DNA from: Lucifuga dentata
Taxonomy: Eukaryota > Chordata > Actinopteri > Ophidiiformes > Bythitidae
Length of the DNA: 64,000 nucleotides
Reading direction: 5' to 3'
Assembly (NCBI GenBank): GCA_014773175.1
Contig: VXCM01000952.1
Coordinates: 124,001-188,000, forward strand
Every line of letters begins with the position of its first letter. Positions within the stretch are counted from its first letter, which is position 1. This document shows, one piece after another, positions 40,254-51,599 of this stretch. Both the position numbers and the translations under genes were made by a program. The notes beneath the pieces are model-generated. The model worked only from the letters and a program-made list of their open reading frames with translations. It did no database searches and was not told the DNA's origin.

Positions 40254-43200
40254 TAAGCGTGTGTGTTAATGTTAGCATGCTGTACTTCAAAACACATATG
40301 TGTTTAGTTAGATGATGTACTCATGTCAAATGTATTCCAGTCCTTTCCAAAACAACATTCTCCCCTCACCCACTCTCTTTACTTCCATTCTGAGTCCATG
40401 TTATTCATCAATCACTTCTCCTAAGGTCATCTATCTTTTTGTTCCATTTTCCACAGCCACTGACAAGACTGACCACGCTTTCCTTATTGGATTTTTCCAA
40501 GTCAAATAGGCCATGTTGGCCAACAGTGAGGCAGAGGCCAGGCTTTAAATAGCCAATCTGGTGGTTAACTAATGACTGTGTTCACTGGGTAGCCCCGGGC
40601 TACAACTGCATGCGGTTCACTACAGACCGGGAAGATTTCAAAGATTTTCTGGTAGATTCAAATGCAGATACCATCCTCCTTTTAAAAAAAAAAAAAATTC
40701 CAGCAACAAATGTGGTTGCTGAGTGAATGCATTTGTGTATGCATGTGTGTATGCGTGTGTGCGTGTAACAAGCCCATGTGTCGAGCTTGTCCCCTGCTCA
40801 GCAGAGGGAATCTGAAATTGGCTATAAAAAGACTGGAGTCTGATTTCTGTTCAAAACACTGTCCAGACTTTGATGTGTGGCTCAACAACACCTGAGGAAA
40901 AGCGATGCTGTCACTATATCAAGAAACTAATTTCTACCAATATCTCAGCTCCACATTGTGTAAATATAAAAATCTGTCTAGTGAGAAAGGAAATGAGGCT
41001 CTTCAAATAAAAGCCATTTGCTCAGCTGTCAGAGTTTGGTTGCTATTGCTGTTTTTCAGTTTTAGCCATTGTTGATTTGGATTTGCCATGTTATCTATAT
41101 TATTGTCAAAAGCAGGATTTTTCTTTGCATTCACACCACAGGAGACCATTTGAACACTGTTAAATACTGAGACCTTATTGTTTCCTCTACAGGCCCAAAA
41201 CGTTACAAGCAGTAAATAAGATATTTGTATTTTAATATGTCCACATGCTTTTCAACAACTACATAACATTACATTGATCCATTTAACAGTAGCACAGTAA
41301 TGTCATTGATCTATTCCATACATCGATTGATATAAACATGCGTCCATGCTCACCTGTTTCTCTCCTCTGTGTCCAGGCAGGCTCATCTCTTCTCCATGAC
41401 CTCTCTCCACTTCCTAGATTCCTACTGCCCAGTCCACTCCTCAGACCCCTCCCCCTTGCTGCCATGGCAGAGGTGAAGAGGTTGGTGTGTGTTGTGGAAG
41501 TCCTATACTGGTGTGAATCTTGAACTTCCTCCCCATCTTCCTCCTCTCCATCAGACACAATCATTCTGCCTGCATGCTGCTCCCCAGTGAAGGTTCTCCA
41601 GCTGGGGTTGGAGTTTCCAAATCCTGACGGTCCCAGGCGCCCAAATTTCATCCAGGACTGACCCAAGCCACCCCAGCCCCCTCCAAATGAAGATAGGTGA
41701 GAGGACCCCAGCCCCGGTGAGGTAAGAGCTATATTCTTGAACCTCTCTGCCGAAGAGGATGATGATGAGATGCTGGCAGCAGCAGCAGAAGAAAAAGAAT
41801 CATTTCCATTCTCACATAACCAAGGTGATTCTGATGACCCCATGATCCCCGGTCCTCTTGTCCCTTTCCTTCCTATGTCTGCTTTCCCCACAATGAATCC
41901 TGACCTTTGCTTAGAACTGGCCAAGCCCTCTCTCTCCATACTCTCTTCCTCCTCATCCTCATGCAACTCCTCATCCACATCTCGCTCGCAGTGTCGGTGA
42001 CGGTGTTTATGTTTGTGTTTGTGTTCACTCCTCCCGCAGCCACAGGACAGGCTGGATGTGAACCCCCCTCCACTACTTCTTCCTGTGTCTGCCTCTACTT
42101 CTCCTCCTAAACCTCCCTCCCTCAGCAACCGACTCCTTCGCCTGTGGAATCTAGCTGGGTTGAGGAAGAAGTGGGCATGGTGGGGTTGATGGGGGGCATA
42201 CTGGTGAGGAGATGGCAGTGGGTAGGAGCTGGGTAGGTGGGGGTAAAGTGTCGTGGTTGGGGGGTAGCTGCCATAAAAGCCCATGTTGTCAATGGCGTCC
42301 TGGAACTTTGATGGGCAACCACATTGCCTGCGGTCTGGCTTCCGGTTGCAATGCACTGGCTGGCAGGAGTAGAAAGGCTGGGGAGAGAATGAAGGAGCAG
42401 AATAAGTTGAGGGGTGTGGGGAGTAGAAGCCATTTAGATTGATCCTGAAAATGTTGGAGCGGAGAGGATGTGAGGAGGAGGCATGATGTCGCCTTCCTCC
42501 AGTATTCCCACTTCCATCAAAGCCCTGTCTCACTCCTGTCCTTGCCCAACTTCGGCGTCCAATATGGACCTCACTAAATTGACCAATCAAATCTTCTAGT
42601 TCAGATGGAAACTCTGTGTCCTCCATGTGCAGTTGCTGGTGCTTTTTCTTATGTTTATTCTTTTGTCTCTTCAGTGCATTGTGCCCAAGGCAAGAATAAT
42701 AGTCTGAATGAATGCACTTGTTATGTCCTGGGCAGGGACATGGGCACCTGCAATCGCATGGAGAGCTACAGTCATAATCCCTCCGTCTGTGCCTATGTCT
42801 TTCTCTGTGCTGCTCCACAGCAGTTGAATTGGCGATGCGGTTTGTGTGCCTTGCCATATGAGAGAGGGGCGAGGAGACAGGAGAAGGATGGTCCACGAGA
42901 GAGGAAGGATGTCTTTGACCCCCAAGAATCACTCCTGACCCCTGAGCCATCCTGAGCATGCCTTGAGCTCCCCTCATGTCTCCTCGCTCAGAGATACTGT
43001 TGTTATCTGTTCCAATTCCACTATCACTCGGCAATGTCTCCTCGCTGTGTGATTCACTCCTGGGGGATGGAGTGGCCTCTTTCAGGTGGCCAGGGGAGCC
43101 AGGTGCATGATGCAGAGGAGGAGTGGGACACGAAAGCTTACAGGATGACTGGTGAAATGGGAAGTGATGCCTTCCCTGACATGGGCAACTTTTCTTCAGA

Positions 43201-46200
43201 AAGGGTGATAAGGATGAGGAGGAGGGAGGGCGGGGGGACGTACAGGAGGAAGATGGGGAAGGGAGGGAGAAGGGGTNGAGGAGGAGGGAGGGCGGGGGGA
43301 CGTACAGGAGGAAGATGGGGAAGGGAGGGAGAAGGGGTGAGGGAAAAGCAGGGTGGATGTTGGTTCTGTGAGGCTGCCTTCACTGTAAGGGCTCTGGGCA
43401 CCGCTGGAGTGGGTAAGAGACGGGGAAGGAAAGGGGTGAGAGGGAGGAGGTTGAGGTTGGTTTGAGGAGAAAAGGGAGGTTTCAGAGGGACTGCTAAACA
43501 GAGAAGAGTGAGTTGAGTTCTGGAAATTGGAATTTAGGTTAGCTGTTTGAACTTTAGGCTTGCGTCCTCGCCTCTTGCCCATGTAGATGGTGCCTCTCTT
43601 ACTCACATTGATCTGAGGGCCCAGCTTTCCCCCAAAGGAGGAGGACAGTGCTGACAGCGTGTTTGCTGTTGTAGCCTCTATCAATTTACATATTCTGGGG
43701 GAGGTCTCTTCCTCTGTCTCCCTTCTTCTTCCCTTCTTTCCTCCACACTCAGAAAGAATTCTCTTGTGAAGTCTCCTCTTCTTTCTTTTTTTCATTTCAT
43801 TAATCAGCCTCCTAATCTTTAGCTGCCTGTTCCCCCTTTCAAAAGGATCAAAATCTTTATTTGTATCTTTTTCGTTTGTTTGACTCAGTGCATCTCCACT
43901 CTGATCCTCAGAGAGGGGTCTTTTAGGAGGACGGCCACGCTTCTTGGGGCTTGATTTAGGCTCGGGGGCACTCAGCAGGACTGGATTAATCTCCAGCACA
44001 GGGGCCTGCTGAACTTCTTCACGCCCTTCAGTTGGCACTTTTGGTGAAAGTCTTGGGGGCGGCTCATCTAACCTACAGCCATGGGTTTTGGGGCGGCCCC
44101 TCTTTCGTGCAGGCTTTACGGGGCATTTGGAAGCAGGTGGGCTAGGTTCTGAGCTGGGAGGACTCTGTTTAGGAGATGAAGGCTTGACTGTGGAGGAGAG
44201 AGAGGAAGAGCTGGTGGTTAAGGAGCTAGAGGGAGTTGGGTGTGAGTCATCTGTCTGCTGAATAGTGGCCTTAGTAGGAAGGGAAATCTTGGCGTTCTGG
44301 GGGAAATTTTGTAAAGGATTGTGGTGGGAATCTGGAGGGGGTTCCTGGTTTTCTGCTCTCTGAGCTCGGTGCACCAGCTTAGTCCAGCTGGGCCTTCTGG
44401 CTTTACGCTTCTTTAGTGGCCGGCTGTCTTGTTCTTGGAGGGAAGAAGGGGGAGAAATGGGTACATGGGCAGGAGTGGATAGAGAGGGAGGAGCAGAAGA
44501 GGGGTGGCTTGGAGACACAGATGTATGTCTCAAGATGTCTTGTTCTTTTGATTTATTAATGTCACCTGTTGTTGTTGCTGGTTCTGCTTGTTTCACTGAC
44601 TTGCAAGAATCATCTGCCTCTTCTGCTCTGTCTTGGTTCGCTATTTTACAGCCCTTATCTAATTTACCGCTCTCCACTGTTTCACCACATTTTACATTAT
44701 TATCTTTTGTTCTGAGTCTGTCTGGGCTAAGCTTATCCTTCTTTTTGACAGACTTTCCTTTTACAATCTTTAGTTCATCTTTGTATGTATCATCAGGCTT
44801 ATCTATTTCATCCTTTTCTTTGCCATTCCTTGATTTTCCTTCTTTCCCTTTCAATTTTTTCTTCTTTTTACCTGGCTCCTTCCTGCTCGCACTCTTAACT
44901 CTTTCAGTCTCCAGCCTATCTTTCTTTGATTTTTTCTCTTTCCGTTTCTCTTTCTTTGCTTTCTTCTCTTTCTCTCTCTTCTTCTCTGGTGAAGACTGTA
45001 GAGAAGAATCCAGTTTTGGGGACTGACCAGAGGAGGTATCAACAGTGGGAGAGGACTGTGGTTTAGGGGTGACTGAAGGAGAGGATGGAGAATCTGGCTT
45101 GCTCTTATTGGAGAGGCTGCTTTCTTTATGGAAGCTGCTGGGGACTTGAGATCTTGTTGAGGAGTCCATGGAAGTAGCAGAGGAGGAACTGCTATGTTTT
45201 CCAACCCTGATCTTTGAGGAAGTGGCAGGGCCAAGGATGTCAACAGAGCCTTTCCCATTCGACAGTCTCTTCTGTTTCCCTGTCTTCACTAAACCATTAT
45301 GTTTCTTTGAGGTGTTTCCATCACTCCTAGTTTCAGCTGCAGATAAGGCTTGGAGGCACTGGGTGGAAGAATTAGCTGAAGCTGTCTGTTCTGTTGTGGG
45401 TGAGCATGATTTATTCCCCGTGTGGACAGGCTGGCCATTGATGCTAGGAAGCTTCTCCTTCTTCCCTCTCTCTGATGAGCCATGTGAATTCACCTCTGTC
45501 TTATCAGCCGGCTTGACCTGGGGGATGCAAAAAAAAAATAAATGCAATTTCTGTCATAAGGCTGTGGCGTCCATTATTTTGCTGTTGACAACAATAGAGG
45601 ACAATGGAGAAGACTCAATAACTAAAATGCCTTTGTTTTTGACTGCTCATTAAAAGAGAGACTTAGGATAAATGACTCAATCAAGCAGAGAAAGGAGGGC
45701 ATATTGAGGAGAAGGAGAGAGGAGGTGATGGAAATAGGAACGGGGTTGACACAGAAAGGAGAAATACAAAGGCAGAGAAACAGAGAGAAAGAGAGTGGGA
45801 CAGGAATGGGGGGGTGAAAGATAAATGAGAGCAGGTAGAGAAAAGAGGGGATGTAAAAATAGAAGAGAGGGACAGATATAGAGTGTGAGGCAGAGAGAGA
45901 AAGCTGTACTATTGGTAGCTATAAATTACCACTAATAGAGATGAGAAGGCTTGACATTTTGTACTTGTCCTGTAATTTTGGAATGCTGCAGCTTGAGTGG
46001 CATTTGTGCAGCTAAAGCAATAAGCTTCCCCTTGGGTGATTGTCATAAGAACTGATGGTCCAGTGTCTGTAACAGCTCCAAGTGGTTGCTGTGCTGCTGT
46101 CCTATTTATAGGTCTGTTTACTTAAATGTGCTGCTTAGGTTTCATGTATTGAGGTATTATTTAGGTACTGAAACAATAGCTCATTTGACCTTATTACAAT

Positions 46201-47116
46201 TGAGCACACAGTCATTTTGCACCACAGAAGTCTGTCTGGTGACTGACTACTCAAACCTTAACAATACCCCAATGCAAATGTATTATTAATAATGTATTAA
46301 TACCTTTAGTCACTATGCCTGTTTTCCCATCCGCCCATATTTTTCCATTTTGAGTTAACAACAGCTAATAGCAACTTTGATGTTTACAACTGATATGAGG
46401 CAATCTGTGTGAGGCAAATGTCCTCATCCTTAACTTACCTGTTTGGCAGATTTGGTCCTTTGGCTGGCTGGGGCAGGAACCGAGGCTGGAGTGGAAGCTG
46501 TAGTAAATGCTGAAGATAATGGCTGTGGCTGCGATGATGATGACGATGACGACGATGATGATGATGGAGCAAGTGGTGATGAAGCAGCAGATGCAGTTTG
46601 TTTGGATAGGCCCTGGAAAGGATCCAGCCTTGAGAGTTGCTCTCTGGTTGTCTCATCTGGGGCAGAGCTGGTTTTATTCTGCTGGCCTCCCCCCTCTCCA
46701 TCTCCCCTCAGCAATCCTCCCCTGCCCTGTCTCTGATAAGTCCTGATGGTGGGCTTGCAGACATAGCTCTCCAGGATCTTGGGGGGTTTCTTGGTACGTT
46801 TCGCCTGCAGTCCAATCCGGAGTCGCACATTCCCTTCAGAGCAACTAGTCTCTCTGGCAGAGAACGGAAGCTGTTGCTGCTCTGTGCTTCCACAGCGTCC
46901 CTCTATGAGCAACTCCAATACTGCCCCTTTGTCTCCTTCCCTCTTTTTGCCTGCTCCTCTTTTCTCCTCCTCAATCTTTCCAAAGTCTCCATTCTCCCCC
47001 CCACCTCTCCTCCTTTTCTCCGCCACGTGTTCTTGTTCTAAATCTTCAGGTGGAGATGTAGGGTCCAATGGGGAGCTTGTGGTTGGAGGGGTACCCCCCT
47101 TCACTCTCTGGTCCAT
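37034..47116 (-). CDS. ASH1L-like protein lacking SET, bromodomain, PHD and BAH domains
   Basis: Minus-strand exons in order: 47116-46439, 45517-41354, 39786-39371, 39192-39019, 38910-38816, 38727-38654, 38552-38507, 38381-38341, 38239-38169, 38077-37902, 37377-37286, 37162-37034; about 2,008 aa after discounting two N-flanked duplications (43216-43338, 39506-39638). ASH1L hallmarks: [13 protein letters not shown] (near residue 102), AT-hooks [27 protein letters not shown] and [72 protein letters not shown], and [20 protein letters not shown]. The next exons jump to [20 protein letters not shown], which in human ASH1L (2,969 aa) follows the SET domain, then to a C-terminal [16 protein letters not shown] helix. 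AWS/SET/post-SET, bromodomain, PHD and BAH are absent, yet every junction is in phase with canonical sites. ASH1L is an H3K36 methyltransferase; this product cannot be one and may be a DNA/MRG15-binding relative. Confidence 0.88.
37709..37742. repeat. (CA)n microsatellite in ash1l-like intron
   Basis: About 17 CA units in the 524-bp intron that replaces the bromodomain-PHD-BAH region. Confidence 0.95.
39506..39638. repeat. Exact 66-bp duplication around a single N inside an ash1l-like exon (assembly artefact)
   Basis: 39506-39571 equals 39573-39638, with N at 39572. It adds 67 bases to a coding exon and shifts the frame by one. Without it the exon is 349 bases and matches the phases of both neighbours. 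Confidence 0.93.
39817..39838. repeat. poly-G tract with single-N gap
   Basis: N at 39827 inside a G run just upstream (minus strand) of the exon acceptor. Confidence 0.9.
40039..40099. repeat. (AC)n microsatellite
   Basis: About 30 AC units in an ash1l-like intron, followed 130 bases later by a short (AG)n run at 40226-40252. Confidence 0.95.
43216..43338. repeat. Exact 61-bp duplication around a single N inside the giant ash1l-like exon (assembly artefact)
   Basis: 43216-43276 equals 43278-43338, with N at 43277. It adds 62 bases, splitting the long exon into two apparent frames (45547-43196 and 43034-41283). Discounting it puts both in one frame and gives a readable join ([18 protein letters not shown]). 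Confidence 0.93.
45518..46438 (-). other. ash1l-like intron between the first two coding exons
   Basis: Bounded by donor GTAAGT (minus strand, 46438) and acceptor CCCCAG (45518). A GA-rich run occupies 45690-45905. No coding content is recognised. Confidence 0.7.
46537..46567. repeat. (GAT)n-type coding repeat, poly-Ser tract of the ash1l-like protein
   Basis: GAT/GAC units on the plus strand encode a run of about 10 Ser on the minus strand. Confidence 0.85.
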
Positions 47117-50031
47117 CAGAGAAGTCAGGGGGGAGAAGCAGGGTGCTGTATAGTTCCCAGTATAACACTCTTAAAGAGCCCCGTAGGAGTTGGGGGGTGG
47201 TGGAGTGGGGTCAAGGGTGGATAGCAGGTGCAGATGTATATAGGGAGATTTAGAAAAAAAAATCTGCTATAACAGTCCAACTACAGATGAGCTCCTTCAT
47301 CCAGCAAAAGTCTCTCTCTCTTGTTCTTTATGCTTAAGCTGAGAAGGAGTCTTGAGACATAGAGGGGAATAAAAGACAGACACAGAGAGACAAAGACAGA
47401 GAGAGTTAGGTCAGTGATTAGTCATTTTAGTGATCTCAGATGCTGAGTAGCAGCAGTACAGGAATTGACGGGAAAGTCCCCTTCCTGCATGCTGCTGTAG
47501 AGAGGTGCTAAAGTCTCTGTGTCCACAGAGATGATCTCATCATACAGAAACCCAGGGGGGCCAATCGGCAGCTACGTAGCAGCCAATTCCCAGAATGTCT
47601 ACACAAACAGGAATAAAAGCCTACTCACATTCTTCAAAAAATAGCCTGAAGTAGCTTTCTCTAACAATCTGTTAATAGCAGCAGCTCTGAAAAGAGAGCA
47701 CACACTCCGTAACCCTCTACACTCTTACTTCTGCTCTAATCCTTATTATATCCTATCTCCTCAAATCAATCAATCAATCAGCTACTCACTAATTCGCACA
47801 TTTGATCCAGTCTCCTCCCCTCCTTTCCCTACTGTCTTTGCGCCTTCAATACTCAACTACTCCCACAAGCACCTCTCCTCCCACCATTAACTCTGCTGTA
47901 CTTTCTTTTCTCTCTGAAACTCCCCTTTTCATGTTTGGCAGTGAGCTTTCGCATGCATTCTCTATTAAACCCATCCACTCTCTCTCTCTCTCTCTCTGTT
48001 GCTCTCACTCTCTCTTTTCTCCCTCTCTAAGTAGACCACACAGTAAAATGGTCAACTCATACACTATATCCATGTTAATCAGAACCATACTTCCTCGTCG
48101 ACTCTGTTCTTTTCCTCTTTTTCAAACTAAATCCCTCCATTCACAGACCTACCATTCCCCTCCTCCCTTTTCAGTAGTGGTAACACAAATCTGTAGGAAA
48201 GGGTAAAACTTATTTTTGGAAAGGAGTGCAAATTCCTCCTCCTCCCATTGCTTCCTCTATGTCAAGTAAGCTTTTCACTGACCCCATTGTAAATGGACTT
48301 TTAATGTGACATTACATCAAGTAACACACCCTGAAATAACATTATCACCAGCAAAACTTTCACTCTCACTCGTGCTGTGTACAGCCCAGGTTTCTATGCA
48401 GCTAACGGAAGGAACATCTTCTGTCATGTCTTTTTTTTTTTATCATACGCTCTCATTAAGAGAGATATTCATCCATTTTCTAATAAAACACACCCTACCA
48501 AGCATTCTTGCAGCTCTCTCATGAGAGCCTCTTATGAAATAGCTCATCTGTCTCTCAACACATTGAACTGCCCCTTAAACTTACAAGAGCATCTCATATA
48601 ATGTTTTCATTTAAGAGCTCAGTGGGCTATCTCTCTTGCCTCCTGGTCCCTCCACACCCAAGCTCTTTTCTTGAGTCATACTGAGCTGAAATCAACATCT
48701 GTTCCAGTAATCGCTGTTATGTAACAGTTTTGTAAAGCTTTCCAAGGCCAAACCTCCTTACAATAAAATAAAATGAGTGTAGAACTGGACAGTGGTCCCT
48801 GTAAATAACTACATCCACCTTTATCATTACCACTACAGCAGTCTGATATATGATGGAGAGTAAACTAAAGAGGCTAGGGGTGTGAGGAGTAGCATGAGTC
48901 ATGAATTATAGGTCTTGTAGTATAAAGTGATGAAAAGAAAAGAATGTGTATGGCAGGTTTTTAAACTTCAAAGGACGAAGCGATTCAACATCAGTCAAAG
49001 TGCATACTAATAGCCTTTTACACTCTCTAGAGCTATACCTCACGAACATAACTCAAAATTATTTTAACATTAGACCAGAAGCTATTTCCAGTGACAGGAT
49101 GATGGGTGGACTTGACACTACAGTCAGTGTGGTTCCTCAGCAGCGCTGAGATGATTAAATCATGATAATGGCCTACAATATTTCCAGCCATCATCACCAC
49201 CCCATGAAGGTGTTATCATCAATAAGTACAACATCATTATCATCTGCCTGACAACAGCACCAACAGGGGCAGCTGTGTGATGGCATCCCAAAATACTGAA
49301 GCCCCACGGCAGCGCAGCTTCGCTCCACATATAGCGAGAAGTTTCTCACGTGAGTCTCTACCACGCACGCACACACAGACACACACACACCCACAATTAG
49401 GGTATCAGAAGTGTGTTGGTCGTACATTGTGTACCCAGGTCGCAGCTGCGTAGGCTGACTGATGTTGCTACTGTAGATACAGTGTGGGCAGTGGGGGTGT
49501 TACCGCACCGGAGCAACCTATCGGTGCTTTACCGAGGACGTCAACAGGAGCTTCCTTCTCCATAATGACTTTGCGCACCTCAGAAAATCACTCTCCGCCT
49601 GATGCTGTCGCACTTAGAAAACGGTGACACACACATGCACGTGTTGTTGTCACTCACATCTCCACAATAACATATATCCCACATTCAGCGGGTCCAGTAT
49701 ATACACACTGACAAATTAAAGTAAACATGGAAGTGGGGTCTACGTAGCAAGAAAATAAGCTGGTGGTGTTTGTGATGTGGAGTGTATAGCCACCTTTTTT
49801 TCCTCTTCTGTCTGTCCTCTGCCAGCCCATATGCTGGTGTCGGCAACATTTAAATAATAAATATCATCACGCACAGACAAACACACAGCAACAAGGGATA
49901 AAATTAGCGCAAAGCGGATGCACAAAATCTCACTAACCGACTGTGATTTGAGCTCGGTGATGATGACAGGCCTGCACACATTAATACGGACTGCCAAGAC
50001 ATTTTGTAATAAGGCTACGTAGGCTACTTAC
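47117..50031 (-). other. ash1l-like 5' intron(s)
   Basis: This is the interval between the proposed non-coding first exon and the ATG-bearing exon. Pyrimidine-rich segments and a short (CT) run near 47977-47997 are present. No coding exon is recognised on either strand. Confidence 0.5.
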
Positions 50032-50590
50032 CCGAGTGCGCGTCCCAGAACCAACTGCGTTTAGGCAGGAGGTGAAGGTGCTGTCCGGCTCTCTCCTTCG
50101 CACCAAAGCCAATCCGCAGCTTTTGTTGTTTTAAATGTTGATTTGATTACATAACTGAGCCCAACTCATGCTAACACACCTCCTAAAAGCGAGTTTCAGT
50201 TTCATCAGAGCAGAACCTACTGTGCAACAACATTAGCGCGGGTGTTTTCATAGTCATACAGTCGACAGATCTCTGCAGGCGCGTCTCTGCAGCTAGGTGG
50301 CAGACTGGTTACGCTGGAGCAGGATCTTATTTTGCCACTTCTCTCGGGGAAAGTTACGTGTCTCTCAGCAGTAATAATGGCTGAAAAATTGTGCTGCCCT
50401 ACGCACACAGGCTGTGGAGGTTTAGGAAAGACGGGCTGAAGGCTGCAGCAGCGCGTCCTGTGCTGCAGGCTCACAATACAGTGGCTGCTCCGTGTGCGGG
50501 AATGCACTGCGTGGCCATTTTCATGTGACCAGAGGAGGAGATAAAACGGCGAATACAGCACAGGATCTCATTGCGGTTCATAATAGGCGA
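50032..50590 (-). other. Proposed non-coding first exon of the ash1l-like gene
   Basis: A perfect minus-strand donor (CACTCGG|GTAAGT) sits at 50031-50026 at the edge of a CpG-rich block reaching about 50580. Human ASH1L also has a non-coding first exon. The 5' limit is a guess. Confidence 0.45.
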
Positions 50591-51245
50591 TTGGGGAGGG
50601 CTATTTAGACCCTTAATAAAATGGCGACGACTTGGCTGAAGTACAGGCTGCTGGTTACATGGATGTGGAGATCAGCTCAAATACTGCGTCACTGTTTTTA
50701 ATGTGGGATTCAGATGTCATTGGTGGGAGAGAAAAGAAAGGCGGGCAGATCTTGCAACGGTTATTAAAAAGTTTAATGGATGAGTAGATGCATTTGATAA
50801 GCAGTTAATTTTGGACTACAAGTCATGCTGCCACGATAACACAAAACATACAAGGTTAGATTTAATTAGTGTAAACCAGACAAAATAACACCCGAAATAA
50901 CACCCTAAAATAATATGTTCACATTTGTTGTAGATTGTTGTTGAAGGTGTTGTTGCTAATTATTACATAACAACAACAACAACAATAATAATAATAATAT
51001 AGATGCTATCATTATTATCATTCTTGCTGTTGTTATGAAGTTGATGATGACATTAAGCCTACACTTGTTCATATACATTATGAAAGTGTTATTATTATTA
51101 TTATTATTATTTACCAGCTACCATGGGTCTAAATATTTTAATTATTACTTGTAAAATGTGTCAAAGTCAGATAAATTCAGTTTTACATTTTTGGGGTGTT
51201 GACGTCTGGTTTGTGCTACGTCTTGACGTCACTTCCGGCTCTGTA
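50585..51245. promoter_or_regulatory. Divergent ash1l-like / dap3 promoter region
   Basis: An inverted CCAAT (ATTGG, 50590-50594) and a YY1-type AAAATGGCG (50618-50626) lie on the ash1l-like side. On the dap3 side a perfect palindromic CRE, TGACGTCA (51224-51231), overlaps an ETS site CACTTCCGG (51230-51238). Between them is AT-rich sequence with TAA/ATT repeats. Such CRE-ETS-YY1 sets are typical of mitochondrial-ribosome and housekeeping promoters; function is inferred. Confidence 0.55.
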
Positions 51246-51599
51246 CTGGATGATGGCGATGTCCATGACAAATTTGGCACATTGACTTCGGCTGCTTATG
51301 CAGTTTGCTGTATAATTAGTCCGCTCCCAGGACGTTTATCAGTGGATGACAATACCCTAACTTTTCATCTTACATGTGTAAACTTTAATGAGTTGATCTG
51401 CAGGTGAACAGATTTTTGTGATGAAATTGCTCCGCTTTGCAAATGTTTCAGTAACAGGCTACCACCGTTAGCTGCTAGCTAAATGTTTACGCAAGGTTAA
51501 AGGTGTTTGAATGTGTGTTTGAATGAACATGTGACTGGTTTTGGTGTTTTCAAACTCCGAAAGAAACCTAAATTCGCTTATTACTCCATATTTCAGATC

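Larger units (their letters stand above)
39787..41353 (-). other. ash1l-like intron with repeats
   Basis: No coding exon is recognised. It holds a poly-G/N gap, (AC)n and (AG)n repeats. Confidence 0.6.

Noticed and set aside
51123..51407. 94-codon open frame before dap3
   Set aside because: It overlaps the CRE/ETS promoter and lacks homology; dap3 starts at 51600 after an acceptor.
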